Source: Burhinus oedicnemus (taxonomy: Eukaryota; Chordata; Aves; Charadriiformes; Burhinidae). From it: a stretch of 64,000 nt of DNA. This document shows positions 11,341 through 26,300 of this stretch, piece by piece; position 1 is the first letter of the stretch, and every line of letters begins with the position of its first letter. The position numbers and the translations under genes are program-made. The DNA lies in the NCBI GenBank assembly GCA_008921705.1, contig VFFE01007869.1, forward strand, positions 367,392-431,391, in the 5' to 3' direction. The notes under the pieces were generated by a model, which saw only the letters and a program-made list of their open reading frames with translations, had not been told where the DNA came from and ran no database searches.

Positions 11341-14300
11341 AGGAGCGAGCGGGGAGCCCCAACTTCTGCCAGTTCATCAAGCGAGTCGGAGGGGAAGGAG
11401 GGTGTGGAGAGGAGGAGACGCAGAATTACACCCACCCGTGCTTGAAAAACAAACCAGCCTGCTTTATTCAAATGCAAACAGCCTGACTATTCAAAATTTA
11501 GCATCGAGGGAGAAAAATTAAGGCAGTGTTTTCGAGCTGAAGACAGATGATCACACTGATACCTCTTCATGGAAAGACAGGGCAAGAAACGTGGCTGACA
11601 GAGTTACTCAAGAGGTGGAACTGATTGTCTCATCAAAGCCACCAGCACAGCTGCAGTAAATGGACAAAATCAGTCTTTGCTCTTTCCTGAGGTTTTCAGC
11701 AAAAACATAAAAGACCCATCACTGCATTCTCTGCTTGCACCTGGGTTTTCAAAAGTACTAACACTCACTGACTCTTAAATGTGTGTTTAACAGCACCTTA
11801 TTTCCATTTTCGAATGCTAAAATTAAAATGAGCAGCTTTTTACTCGGACTCAGTACAACTATAAATTTTAGTCTACCTGATAGAACAAGGAACAACCCAC
11901 TCCAAAATGTCAAAATAAAAACAAAACAAAACAAAACAAAACAAAACAAAACAAAACAAAACAAAACCTTCACAGCCTGTTCTGCATCAAGAGAAAGAGG
12001 CAAACAGGATATTTTCCTAATTGTCTTTTCACAAGCGCATATAAGTTACCGGGCGCCAACCCATCCCTGATGGAATTCCATCATTGCGCATCCCCCCGAG
12101 CCGCTGGTTCGCGCAGGGAAGGTTCGGATCCGCGGAGATGACACGTGCCTGGAGAGACCACTAGTGGAGAGATGTCCCCACTGCAGCGGGGACACCCAGG
12201 GAAACCCCGCAAGGAAAGGAGGGAACCATCAACCTGTTTCGTTCCCAGAGCTGTTAGTGAGAAAAAAAAAAATAAGGGAAGCTACACAGCAGGATTCAGG
12301 TGCCGGGAATGAAATATATCCCGCTCTTCATCCAACAGGATTTTTTTCCCATTCTTTAGGAAATAAAGTGAAAGAAATGAACAAGACCATCTGAAGCTTC
12401 GTTTGTCACGTGTTCCTTAGATTCAAAATTCAAGGACATGAGGCCAGTTTTGTTTTGTCAAAGCTTCATCGGAACACTGGAGTTACTATGTAAACAGCTG
12501 AAAATTATCTTTGAAGAGGAGCTTTTATAATAAATAGAAATTTAATAGTGGTTTTCACATTTCTTTTATATTGTTGGCTACTCCTTGGGTTTTTTCTGCA
12601 GCTGGTTTATGATATTTTTGTGAAGCCACGCTGCCATCGACTTCTGCGATGCCATTCCACCTTTCTACATAGCTCGTTCTTCTACTGCACCCACTTCAGG
12701 TGGAGCCAGCTGTTACTTACGTCCAACCACCACTTTCATGTTGTCTAGGGTATGGCTCTAGATGGATTTAATCTTTCCCCAAACAGCATTCCTGCTTATT
12801 TATTACTCAGGAGATAAACTTGTCATCTCTCAAGTGAAACTAGTGTTGTTCCACTTCTTGGACCACACAATTGCGTTGGACAGATCATGTGTCACCTCCT
12901 GAATTTGGAAGGAGACGAGCTGACAAATGAACGTGTTCCTGCCTCTCCCCTTCGCTGACTCCATTTGCATTTTTTCAGTCTAGCATTTCCTCCATCTAAC
13001 TTTACAGCATTCCGTAAATCTGATCTGTTTGTATCAAGTACAAACACAATTAGTTTAATAGTGCTTTTTGATGAATACCAGGCGTAAGGATACTTAACCA
13101 CTTTGGGATGACTGGTCCCAACCTCTGTCGTCTAACAATGCTGCCACCATACAGTCCTTTGGATTTTAAAAACCATCTGTATTCCCTAAATTACATTAAT
13201 ACTTAGATTTCTAATATACTTAAGTATTTAATTTTTCTTCAAAGTACCAGAAAATTTTGCAACATCCTGATATCCCATTTCATCCCAAAGCTGAGATTAG
13301 AGGCATTTTACATGGCGATAGTGCAGGCGCATCCTAATGCACAAACCCCAACTTTTTTAAATGCTGCGGGATATGAATTCACCGGCTGTGGACACATCTT
13401 ACTGTCATCCAGTCCCCTACAGTTATGGTTTCCTTCACCACAAAAGCTTCTCACACCGCCACGTCTCCCTGCACAAATGCGTTTGTCAAAGAATGTGCAG
13501 CAGCTCAACTGACAAGAAGTAAATTTCACGCTTCAGTAACTGGTACTATTCAACAGTACTCGATCTGGTGCCCACAGGGCACAGTTTGAATTATTTCATT
13601 GATGTCCACAGGGGCAAGAAACATTTCGTATTTTGTCACTGTTACAAATAACACTACCGATATTTAAGTGAATATAAGTTAGTAAGCCACAGGCGAACAG
13701 TGATTCACAAGATCAATAAAGTAAGAAACAAAGAATGACTTCCCAACTACATGCTAAATAAACTGATACACTTAGGGCAGTATTCTTAAATTTGACATTT
13801 TTAAAGCAAGTGCTACGTATGCATTTATTTCAGCAAGTGTGAACGCCTTAAAAAAATCAATCTTTCTACCCTGTCACTCAAGCAGTTTTGCCTTGATCAG
13901 CATTGTTTTCTCTGACAAATGACATGCCTTGCCATTAGTCACACAAGCTATCAACACTCTATGACTTTTTCTTCTGTTAGTGACTCACCTTGAACTTTTT
14001 CTTTGCAGGGTTTTTCAGCCTGATAGCTTCTCCCTTGCTTGGAAATACAGCAGTATAAAAATATAACCTGGGATGCAGAAATAAACAGGGTTAACTCTTT
14101 AAAGTGGTACAGCTAGTTGTTCATTTTCTTCCCTACTAAAGGCTGAGCTCATCAAAATACTACCAATTTCATCTTCATCCTGGTTAATACCGCTCACTTC
14201 TCTCTTCAGCTGTAAAATACAGGGAAGTACACGGCAGCATTAAGCGTTTGCAATAATCTGAAACCTAATCAGGACTTCCTATATGGAAGACCAGTACCTT

Positions 14301-15246
14301 AAAACAAGGACACACCATTTTTGCTTCAATTTGAGGGGAAGGAAAAATATCCAAGTGTGCAATGTGACGTTTGCTTAACCTCCCACACACACTTAGTATT
14401 AATAAAATCAGCTAGAAAATCTCCCCAAATATTATTTGTAGTAAAAGTTGTATTTTTTTACCACAATCTAGATTTTTTTAAGTGACCAGCAGAATACAGC
14501 CTATTGTTTTAAGTGGGGGAAGCTCACCCTAAATGGAAGACCCATTCACATATAGCTTACAGGAACAGCTCCCTCTTTTCCTCTGCCTCCTTCCTCTCCT
14601 ATTCTGAACTTTCTGCTATTTAAGTTCCCTGATGGTAAACAAAAATGTTAAGCAACATGATCATGCAATTTACAGAAACTAAGAACTCCTGAGGGTCACT
14701 GTAGGACATATTTTCCATCAATAAATAAAGCATAATTCTCATTTCAGATTTTAACCTTTTATAAATCTCAACATTTTATACAGTGATCTGTGATTTTTAG
14801 CCTGTTCACTACTAATCTGTTAAAGAGGGGTGTGAATAACTCAAACACCGCTTGAGTAGTCAAGTAGCAACAAAAGGTGTGCACCACAGAACACACCAAA
14901 TACACAAGCTGCTGTATTTACACATACAAACACCAACTTTACATCAAGATACATAGAAATGCTGGTGTCAGTAATATCTTCACAGAGCCGTGAGAGCTTT
15001 AGAAAATGGACTCATGGTGAGGGAGGGCTATTGATCTTGCAGATTTTGCTAGAAATGCCCTTTAGAAAACGGGGGACCTACTGCAGGCAGTGGGAGTTCT
15101 GCTAAACGAGATTCAGTGTAATCAGGTTTTAATTCACTGTAATCAAAGCAAGGAAGACCCTCTGCTCCTTAGAAAAGCACTGTTGTTAAACACTTTCCAA
15201 AAAGACAAGTTTAGAAGTCAGTGTTCAAAAATATTATGAAGACAAG
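11341..15246. other. Intergenic spacer between CLDN11 and SKIL
   Basis: This is about 3.9 kb of AT-leaning sequence between the CLDN11 5' flank and the inferred SKIL 3' end. Apart from an (AAAAC)n microsatellite I see no gene, element or convincing exon. Regulatory elements for CLDN11 could lie here but none can be supported by eye. Confidence 0.7.
11917..11967 (+). repeat. (AAAAC)10 microsatellite
   Basis: About ten perfect copies of AAAAC run from 11918 to 11967. This is a simple repeat likely to vary in length between individuals. Confidence 0.97.
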
Positions 15247-18200
15247 TGTTCTGACATTACAGTTCTTTATTTGTTTTTGAATCCACAATCTATACAGGTA
15301 TTTACAAGGCATGAAAATGGATAACAGCACAAAATACAATTGAGGTATAAGCTAAGAGCACAGTATGTCATGTTTCAATAAATATAATTCAAAATTTGTA
15401 AACTAAGTGACCAGGATAGATGCATCTTGTTTACTAAAACCATATAAAATATCTGTTAAATCTCACGTGAGGTAGAGGACAGTTTTGTGTGTCATGTAAT
15501 GCAACCACAGCAACTCTAACAATAAGACTGTACATCATTGGCAAAGTATTAAAAATTGTTGAATGCACTGATCATTTTTCACAGGCTTTTACTCTGATTT
15601 CAGAATAGTCATTCAACCCGTTGCCTTCAGCTAACACAGACTCTGTTCTTTTGCAGCTACTTTCTGTAATTTATGAACATATTATACTGGCATGTCAACA
15701 TCAATAAATACTTTTGAGAGCTGAGTATGAAAACACAAAAACAGATTTTGTCAATCACAGAAAGCAACGTAATGGCAACAAAATATTTTAGACCAACTTT
15801 TTATTATTTCCTAGAATTAGTTTAAATACAGTACAGCTGTGCTTTCCTTTAAGTGAGGTATCTATATTTGAAGAAAAAAAAATCAATTGATATTGTTACA
15901 CTTAATCAATTTTCAAATAGCAAAATTTTATACCCTTTGTTTGCTGTGCTTGATGAAGTGCTTAAAACCCATTTTTCAGGCATTTTCCAACTGAACCACT
16001 AACCCTGAAAAGAAAAGATTTCTAAGTAATGGAGACACGCTACAAAATTGTCATGCAATTTGTAAGCAGTAACTGCTGACTTTCACAAAAGCTAAAAAAA
16101 TTGATGTCCTTTTGAAATAGAGATATGCAACAAACAGAAAATTCTACAAGCTTTCTGTAATGAAAACTGATGAATACTCGCACTACAAAGGTAACGAACA
16201 AAAAGAAAACTGAAATTTGCAGCTTTCTGCTGCTTACTACTGACAGCTTAAAATTACTGAAATATTGCAATATTTCAAGCACAGATTAACAGGTAGGTGT
16301 AATTATGTCTTGTCGACTTCCATGTTCTAGAAAACTCTGTTGTGTGGATTAATTACATGAATTAAGTGCAGAAAAAATACAAAGTTGCTATCTTTACTGA
16401 CAATCAAAATATATACTCTACAAACAAGTGAATTCTAGGAAGTTGACCGTGACAGCATTTCAAGGCCAACTACATGACTAATGCTAGGAAAGTTTTCCAA
16501 AAATTTCATAACACATTCTAGCTATCCCCTCCCCCAATATAAAACAAGAATGTATGAATGTGACTTCTAAAATACGGGCCAAGCCTTATTTTTTCAGGCC
16601 ACCAGTAGCTTTATGCTCCCACTCAACTTTTCCTACTTCACTAATTGCATTATGCCTTTACTATATACAAATGATTTTACACCTAAGCTATTAATATATT
16701 AAATATAGCATAAAATTAGTTTAAGAATGTGAAACATAACTACATTTATCTAAATACTCAAATGATATGCTTTACAAAAACTAAAACACAGATTTAGTTA
16801 AATTTGGAGATTTAGATAAAAATCTCTTTCGTCTAGGAATACATGGCTATGCTGCGAATGATGGTGCTTTCAGACTGCCAGAATTACAAGTTTTACTCTC
16901 TAAGCTCTTATGTTTTCTTGTTTATTAGAGTACACAAAGCATGTGAAAGTTCTCTTTTAAAAAAGTATAGGAGCAAACTAGATATTCACCTTGAATCTAA
17001 CTTACTTTGCTCTAAAAGGCGCACTAGGCAACTTTGATCTTGGTCTCGGTGTTATCATGCAACTTTCAAAATCAGGGAGAACTTTAGGATTTTTTCCTAA
17101 AGGCTTCATGTCACAACTATCTGGGAAAACAACTTCCTGCCTGAAAGATCAGCAAGGCAAAACAAATAGTAATACATAATATGAGCATGCTGTGACTAAA
17201 AGCGAGGACCTAATGACAGAATTTGTTTCTACCATTAACTGTGCACTTAAGTGAGGGCCCTTAAGTGTGCATTCCAAGTTCCTATATTAGGCTGTAAAAT
17301 AAACCATTCAATATAACTAGTATAAGGGAGTGAAAAAAGGTCAACGTGTATTTGTTCTAGAACTTATACAGTATTATTTACAATTTACTAAAAAACTATC
17401 TTTCAAAGACTGTGAACACACAAAATCTATGGCACATTTATGTATACATTATTACTTAAAATCAGTATAAAATTAAGTCTACACATATGAAAATTATTTA
17501 TGTTATGTAAAGAGCCTGAAAGTAATATTTAAGAATTTTAAGAGGATTACAATAATTTAAAACGCATTCTAACTTTAGATTAACTAAATGGACTATTTAC
17601 AAAGCTACTTTAAAAGTCATTTTAATTAATGTTCCATTAGCTTTTTTAGCCAGATGTTTTAAACAATTAGGAGGCCTTATCTGCAGCTGAAATTGCTAAA
17701 ACTTCATATAGTTGCTTGAGTTCTTGCAACAGTGAAAATATTAGTATAAACTATGGCCATCAGCATGTTAATAGTCTACAGCACAAGCCAGTTAAAGCTG
17801 GCTGAGAGGTGGCTGAAGTGCTGGCTGAGGCACAGGAACCCAGGCTATACTAGTACTCCACTGTAATTGCCACTGCTGAAGATCAACCAGCGGCAAAAGA
17901 GGAAATTTTAGCTGAAGTCACGTAACATAGACAAGACCTGAATGAAAACGGAATATACAGTATTCTAATATAATAATCCCATGAGGATTCCATACATTCA
18001 ACAGCTAAGCTATAAATACTGTGGTAAATTAGTTACTGCAGCTGTATTATGTGAGTCTGTATGGCCTTATCTACACTGACAATCGAACAAGTCTGATTCA
18101 AAACAGGGATACTGAAAAGCAACTAGAAACGGTATCTTTTGATTCTTTAATAATACCCGCATGAAACTTTTTACTTTCCCAGGATGTGTTTTCTTACTTG

Positions 18201-20218
18201 CCCATCTAGCTAATCCAACGTTGGTTCTGTCAATCAAGTTGGACTGCTTCAAGCTCCATTCCCTAATAATCACACTTTTATCAACATTCTTGCCCACTCT
18301 CCCTATAGCCATGGTTTTGGTGGTTGTTACACTACAACATTCATTGCGTTTTTAGAAGCAAGTGGCGCATTCACAACCAGAATCATTTATAGTCAGCACC
18401 TTTCCTTCCAAACCGTGCTGCAAAGACAGGCTTTTTCCTTTTTTTTAAAGCAAAAATTTGGAGATGGAGTTAAAGGGAAAAATGTCATCTGGGTCTTCTT
18501 TTCTGATCAACACTGACAAAGAAAATTGTTTGATATTTTTTCATCTAACCAGCTTTAATCGCCAGTGTAAATATGACACAAAGTTCTTAAACAAAATTGT
18601 ACACAGCTATAAAAGAATCATCCTATGACTCCATGAGATTTAATTTACCGCCTCATTTCTCATTCAATTTAAAGATATGTGCAATTTTATCTTTCTCTGT
18701 GATATTCAGTCATGTTACATCATTAAAAGAGAAACAAAAAAGAACTGCAAAGTTTTCAGTTTTACTAGTTCAGAGGGGGGAGGGGGGAATCAATGTAGGC
18801 TTTTACTAGTGGTTTCATCCAAAATTAACTGAATTATTAAGAGAGTAATAAAACTAAGTACCTCAAAAACAGAAGCTAAACCAAAGGTTAAAATTATGTA
18901 GTGAAATACTAGAACTACTAAAATATTCCTAGTCACTCACAGCTAACATCTGTCAGCTGTATCAAACTTTTTGGAGAGAAGTGCAAAAAATTATTTCTTC
19001 ATCCAACTTTGTAGTCATGCGTTTTAATCCACGAGGAACCAGACTTCCGAAGTACCCAAACATTATATATACATAAAACAGTAATTCTGTACAATTACAC
19101 AACTTCAAATGTTATAGCTTAACAAACATGCTGTATTTCTTAATTCATGGTAACGTTACCATGCCATTCAAAATGATTTTCAAAGTGCCATATCTCAGAA
19201 TTTTATTTTTTAAGCTATTATCGAAATGTCAGTTAAGGCTTGTTCTATGTAATGAAAGAAAAATCTACAAGTTGGCAAGAAGCTCGAAGTGTGGAGGCTT
19301 CGGGTACTAAAGAAACTAACATATTTTTTAACAAATATTATTTTTCTTGAAAGCATGAGTATCTGAAAACCAGTTAAGTCAAGCTTTCTCGGTTTCTAGA
19401 AGGAAAAGCCCCACCTTTAAGCCTTTTATTAACGTTTCTTTCACACTTACTATATAGAAGAAAACAAAAGAAAATATGTGAATTTTTAATTTCCAAAGAT
19501 TCCATTGTAATTGTAAATTTTTTAATTTACACAAAACCCCTTAAGTTTTCTCCTTCCAGTACGGCAAGCAGATGCTGGCTCTAAAACTCTTTAGACTGAT
19601 AATGAGTTGTTAAACAGAAAATACTGAGAACATCAGCTTGACTTCACACAATGAAATTATGGGAAAAACGCTGGTAAATCACTTTTTATGATCAATCATC
19701 TATCATTGTGGCAATTTTGAGTATTACCTTACAGATGAAAAGTTGCCCTTAACTTCCCCAGTTCGAGAACACACAATACTCACTGAAACCCAAACTACTT
19801 TTGACGTTGAAGAATTCAGAATGGTTTTAATGTACTTTTATAACTGGATGTGCAATTGATAGCGAAATAAAGGTCACCGCATACATTTTAACAGACAATG
19901 TTAAAAGGTATACAGTCCTCAAGACTGCATTAGAAATAGACAGAAACTGGTCACTCTAAATCAAGAGTTTCGTATTTTTCATTGTTTGAGAAAAACACCA
20001 GTACAAATAAATGCAGATTTTCATTGGTTAGGAAAATCTAAAAATGTATGCCTATCTATCTCTATTTATTTATATATATGTATATCTTCATCCGGACTTG
20101 TCTGGGAAATATAAATCTGTAGAGAATACTTTTTCTCATCACACAGAAACTGCTCACCATTCATTAAAAACCAAAACACCCTGTTCGAAGGACGCAGTCA
20201 TGCTTGCTCTTCCAATTT
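15247..20218 (-). other. SKIL: SKIL 3' UTR (inferred, about 5 kb)
   Basis: This is AT-rich sequence following the SKIL stop, containing many ATTTA-type motifs on the minus strand. It runs to the AATAAA at 15266-15271. Vertebrate SKIL transcripts are known for a long 3' UTR, which fits. Other internal AATAAA-like sites exist, so shorter forms are possible. Confidence 0.55.
15266..15271 (-). terminator. Candidate poly(A) signal AATAAA for SKIL
   Basis: A perfect AATAAA in minus-strand context (ACAAATAAAGAACTG) is followed by CTGTAATGTCAG and then a T-rich stretch. It is a plausible distal end of the SKIL transcript, about 4.95 kb after the stop. The choice among AATAAA motifs in this AT-rich region is inference. 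Confidence 0.45.
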
Positions 20219-20380
20219 CTATTTTCCTTTTCCATTTTTTGAAGATTTCAAGATCTGTAGCTTCAATTCCTTTATCATCATCTCTAACTTTTCCCTTGCC
20301 TCTCGTTCTTGTCTCAGTTCATCTTGAAGCTCTTGTCTATCTGCCTCTGCATGATCCAATCTCTGTCTCAATTCTGCTAG
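20219..20380 (-). CDS. SKIL: SKIL terminal coding exon 6
   Basis: These 53 codons and TAG finish the coiled coil ([20 protein letters not shown] and the [15 protein letters not shown] heptads). They end in a lysine-rich tail. The acceptor TCTTTTACAG|CT follows a good pyrimidine tract. The frame upstream of the acceptor is intronic. Confidence 0.97.
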   Translation of the reverse strand, partial: LAELRQRLDHAEADRQELQDELRQEREAREKLEMMIKELKLQILKSSKNGKGK

Positions 20381-23300
20381 CTGTAAAAGAGAGGAGAGAC
20401 AGAGGCGAATTTTAACAAACTTATTTGTAAACATCAGCTATTCACTTCAAGACACCACTGATGATCACCCTATGCATCAGATAAAAGTAGTTCAGTTCAC
20501 CAGTATTTATCAGCTCATCTTCTATCAGCTCATCTTCTACTGCTATCAAGAATTACACAGTTACCTACTACACCATCAGCAAATTACATCAATACACAAT
20601 GCTGCGTAAACATCATACTATAATAAAAAAAATGGGAAAGTCTAATTTTTAAATACTTACAAATTGTAGTTATATGAACTGTCACACTAGACCATGTCAA
20701 TAATACATATAACTCAAGGGGAAGCCATGTCTGACTAATCTGATAGCCTCTATGATAGCATGACTGACAGACAGATGAGGGAAGGGCAGTGGATGCTGTC
20801 CACCTTGACTTCAGCAAGGCTTTCCACACCGCCTCCCACATCATCCTCATAGGCAAGCTTAGGAAGTGTGGTGAATGGACAGTACGGTGGATTGAAAACT
20901 GGCTGGCAGATAGAGCTCAGCCCTCTGAGCTGTGATTAGTGGCAGAGTCTAGTTGGAGGTCAGTGACAAGTGGTGCTCCCCAGGGGTCAGTACTGCGTCC
21001 AGTCCTGTTCAACACATTCATCAGTGACCTGGATGAAGGAGTAGAGTGTACCATCAGCAAGTTTGCTGATGACACAAAACTGGGAGGGGTGGCTGACACA
21101 CCGGAAGGCTGTGCTGCCATTCAGTGTGACCTGGACAGGCTGGAGAGTTGGGCAGAGAGAAACCTTATGAAATTCAACAAAGGCAAGCGTAGGGTACCAC
21201 ACCTGGGGAGGAATAACCCCATGCACCAGTACAGGTTAGGGGCTGACCTGCTGGAAAGCAGCTCTGTGGAAAGGGACCTGGGAGTCCTGGTGGACAACAG
21301 GATCACCATGAACCAGCAATGTGCCCTTGTGGCCAAGAAGGCCAATGGCATCCCGGGGTGCATCAAGAAGAGTGTGGCAAGCAGGTCACAGGAGGTTATC
21401 CTCCCCCTTTACTCTGCCCTGGTGAGGCCACATCTGGAGTACTGTGTCCAGTTCTGGGCTCCCTGGTTCAAGAAGGACAGGGAACTGCTGGAGAGGGTAC
21501 AGCAAAGAGCTACAAAGGTGATGAGGGGACTGGAACATCTTTCTTATGAGGAAAGGCTGAGGGACTTGGGTCTTTTTAGTCTGGAGAAGAGAGCTCAGAG
21601 GGGCATCTCATCAATGCTTATAAATACTTAAAGGGAGGGTGCCAGGAGGATGGCACCAGTCTTTTTCCAGTGGTGCCCAGTGATAGGACAAGAGGTAACG
21701 GGCACAAACTTGAACATAGGAAGTTCCATCTGAACATGAGGAGGAACTTCTTGACTTTGAGGGTGGCAGAGCACTGGAACAGGCTGCCCAGAGAGGTGGT
21801 GAGTCTTCAACTCTGGAGACGTTCAAAACCTGCCTGGACACCATCCTGTGCAACCTGCTCTAGGTGAACCTGCAGGGGGGGTTGGACTAGATGATCTCCA
21901 GAGGTCCCTTCCAACCCCTGTGATTCTGTGATAATCTGTTAGGAAGATTACGATGACGTCTGCATCAGATGTTTCACAAATCCCAGAATAAATAGCACTT
22001 TTTCATTTCCCAGGTTCATTTCTCTTACCTGACAAAGTATTACTTCTTTATTTCAAAGCCTGAATGCATTTCTAGAACACTAACACTGTTTTCTGACACC
22101 CTTTAGTATAAATGAAACAGAATTACCAGAAACAACATTTATGCGTGCGTTCAAATATAAACATGAGTCCACTGAAATTTTTTTGCAGAATATTTTGTGT
22201 TTAAACACAGAAATTAAATTTTTTTTTTTGTCTTTGGAGTACAGTAAAACTGAAACTTGCTAGAGTGTCATCAAGATTTATTTACAGTGAGGTCTGGAAA
22301 CGCCTGATGAATTCTTCAAGTGTGGGAAAGTTACTGTCAATTGCTTATACGTGTACTACCAGGAGTTAAAACAGGGAGGAGAGTGGAAACCAGTTATCTG
22401 CTCTACCATTGACTTAAGGGGTTATTTCTTACAAAAAGACCTCACTGAATCTAAAACAAAATCATCTGCCTTTATAAGGACAGGTATCTATCTGATCTAA
22501 TCATCACTAAGCATTCATCTCACTGAAAATGGGGACAACAGTTCATGAGAATGAAAGAAACAGAAACATACAGGGTCACTGGAGTTTGCCAATTGCTATA
22601 AAACGTACTGGGCAAAGGAACTCCTGTGCTGATTTTAGAGAAACATCACATCCAGTGGACTTCCATCTCCACTTGTATAACTGGAAATACTTAAATGGTT
22701 CTTCATATAATTGGAAATATCAAGCAGTTCTTGGACAGCAACAAGCTATTAATGTAAGTCTTCTGACTACCTTGATTAAGTAAACTGTTGCAGTACGATA
22801 ATGCCCACTGCTGCATGTTGCAGCACGTACTACACAAGCACTTCTCTGGTTGAGTTTCAATTTCCAGCTCTAAGGAAAGGTTCCAGTACTGGTTATACTG
22901 CCCTATTGTGATTGACAGGATAAAGCAACAATTAAACTAGACAATTCAATAAATAAGTGAAAAAAGGGGAGAAGACGTAGCGCATATTCGGGCAGGCCTA
23001 GGAAGAAGAACAGATATTTAACCAAGTTGCAAATCCCACATTATTAATTTCATTTAATGGGCAGCCTGGGCAACTGCTTCAAGAAGGCATCGGATTAAGG
23101 CTTTTTTTAAATACACAGCTTGGGGAAGTTATCGGTTGCCAGGACCTCTGTTTAACTCAGGCACTTCTGACAACTGCTTGGAACCTAGGGTCCAGAATCT
23201 ATTGTAAGACGTGGTAAATGGAGAAAAGCGTTCAAATTTTATGTTGCGAATAGCTCCGTCGCACAGGTAATAACAGAGTAAACCTTCATGCAAGGAATGT

Positions 23301-26300
23301 ACTTAGTTTCCAAAGTCTAACTTCAAAAGAAACAACCAACCAATCTCCTTGGTGAACAATCTATGGGTTTTACCCTCTAAAGAAAGTAAGCTACACAAGC
23401 CATATAAAACATGCTATACATGATTATCTTCATAAATTAGAACATGTTGTTACTTGCAGTAATAGGGCTTGTACCAGATGTTTAGTAAATCAGGCCTTAG
23501 TCAGAGAGGATTATTTCTGGCAGTAAAGGCTAGGAATCTGTGGAGTGGGATGTCATGAAATTAAATTCATAAGAAGGATTTATGATGCTAGTCTCTGCCC
23601 TACTCCCCAAAAACATCAAAACCTGTCTCTCAAGTACTGCCTGTTTCTTAGTTTGAGACAGTAAGAACAGGAAATACACACAGCTATGATCAAATGACCA
23701 CAAAGCTTTACTGAGTTTAAGTTTCAGATTTTGTTTACTTTAAAAAAACTGTTAAGACTAGTTTTCTGCGACATGGTACAAAATATATCACTATACATTT
23801 AATTATAACTGCAATTGATTTTGAAAATGGGCATTCCAAGGCTCCACTTGCCATTAACTGTATTTTTCCCACTGGAATGACATGAATAATCTCCAAAATA
23901 AAGAAGCGATAGTAAAAGTTAAAAGGAAGGTCAAAGAAAAAAAAAAAATCTCCATAGGTTTTTACATATGAACCCAAAAGGCAGGAATGAGAGACAAAAA
24001 TATGATTTTCATTTCCAAGAGACCTCTTGACCAAATGTTTTGCTAGAGCACAGAAGGGGGCTCATCAGATAGTGCAGAAGATTCTACCACCAAGGAACAG
24101 AAAGAGCAGCAAGGTATGCTACTTGTCTGACAAAAAGGTGGTTGAGAGCTTTGCAATTTTTTAACATTATCGGAACAGAATTTTCTATAACTAAAATAAG
24201 AATATTTAATCCTGCAACATGGGCAAGCCTATATACATTAAAAACATGAATTGTTTTAAATGAAGATGTAACAGACCTCATGCTTAATATTTCATCAATA
24301 ACATCGTATGTTTCTGTAAGTTGCATTCTACCTCAGTTTCAGTGAAGGAACAGGGAAATAAATATTGCTGTCACTGTGACCTATTTTGATACTCGTCTAT
24401 GGTATCAGAACACATGGACAAGATGAAACCTTAAGGTGGCTGAGCAGCAGCCTGACAATTTCCTGATACACTAAATACCATTTGGTTTGAAAAGAACTTT
24501 CCATTCTCACCTGTGCTGCATACTCAGCTTCTTTGTCTTTTTCTAAATTGGAGTCACAGCTACACTTCTGCTTCATCACTTGGTCCAGTTTCTTCTCCAA
24601 GTCTCTCTGCTCAAAATAGAATTCTTCCATTCTTTGAGCATGCTCTGTTTGCAAACATTCAAGTTCTTTTTGTAAATTCTGCTGCTCTTCAGTTAGTTCC
24701 TTCATAGCTTTAGAGTTGCTTAACATTTCCACTTCCTGTCAAGAAAAATCAGGATCACATACACCTTGGTTATAAGACCAGAAAAGTAAAAAACTGAATG
24801 TAAATGTCTACCTGGAAACACTGAGGCCAAAAAGAGCACATTTATCTACTGGTAACAATACCCTGATAATGGTATTTATCTATTTATCAATGACAGCCTG
24901 GACTTCTGTAGCAAGCATTTCATTTTTAAGAAATTATTTATACTTCCAAGTACACAGAGCTTCCGGAAACAGATTCACAACTTCCAGCAGTGAACCTCAG
25001 AAAGCAGTAGTGCTGATTTATTAAAATGTACTTTGAAGATGTAAGAAGTGCATCCTCAGAAAACAGAATGTGTTTGATTTCTTTTTCCACTAGCGTTTTG
25101 ATACTTTTTGAAGTCTTTTTTTTTTTTTAACTTACCTACAAGCTTTACCTCCAACAGCAGATCAACTTAAAAGTAGCAGCTCTAGGGCCCTATCTGAGCT
25201 CACAGATTCTGAGCTTAACAGTAAATAAACTAAACTAAACTAAAACTGAAATATTAGGTCTGGTCTATGAATGTAAGAAGCAAAGACAGTATTTACCTTC
25301 ATTCAGAAAACAGAAATGAGGCAAAATCACAAGTGAACACCAGCTTCTAATGTCATCCATTATTAAAAAAGACTAATAAAATCCCCCTAAAAACAGGGGC
25401 TTATCAAATAGAAATAGGAAGATGGTACTCCTTTTTATATAGGGCAGTGATAAGACCATTCCTAGAATACTGATGTCTGCATCTTTAAAATCCTGAAAAC
25501 TGAGAAACTTTAGAGGACTAAAACTATATTTGCCAAAATACTTAAATATTTGGAAAACATTTTAAAGTGAAAGAAGTAGTTTTCATTTGGGTAAAATAAA
25601 AGGAGGAGCTGCTTGAACACAGTAGTTCCAAACTGAGAAGGCACCAAGTGGACTCAAACCTAATGAGTGTAAGAGATAATAAAAATTTGGTGTCTAGATT
25701 GAAGGTGGGGGAAAATTATCTGTGTGTTTTGATGTTTCTAAACGAATGTAACCTGTAATAATGATTCTAGAACCAACAAGCTCGTATCAGTTTTCTGATG
25801 CCAAAAGTGAAATGAACTCAGATTAGTACTGTACCATTTGAAGCTGCTGTTTCCTCCGCAAAATAGTATTTAGTTTTTCTTGTTGTTTGATGTAGGTTTT
25901 CATTACTTCTTCCATGATCCTTCCCTTGTCATCTTCACAACTGATGTCTTTCATGAGAGTGGGGGACAAGGTTTGCACATCATTACCTACTTCAACACGG
26001 CTAGAGTCTCTAGTGATTCTGGAAGAAACACGTTCAGATTTTCCCCCCCTTGCAGCACGAGTCGACACAGGTGGATCTATAAAGAGAACAAGAACACAGC
26101 ATAACAATCACAGAAAAATAAACTTCCAGATGAAAAAAAAATGTAAAGAAAACTGAAGATTATAAAAAGGTGAAAACAATTTTGGAAAACTGAAGTGACA
26201 TCACAAAATACTAGCTTGGTGTTGAGCTTTCCAGAATTATATGGTAAAAAAATTGACTTCAACATAATTTTCACTACTCACCTAAACGTTTATGCTGCTC

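Larger units (their letters stand above)
20381..24510 (-). other. SKIL intron between coding exons 5 and 6
   Basis: This 4.1-kb intron contains the antisense CR1 at 20705-21935. The remaining roughly 2.5 kb (21940-24510) is unremarkable AT-rich sequence with no exon or element that I can support. Confidence 0.85.
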
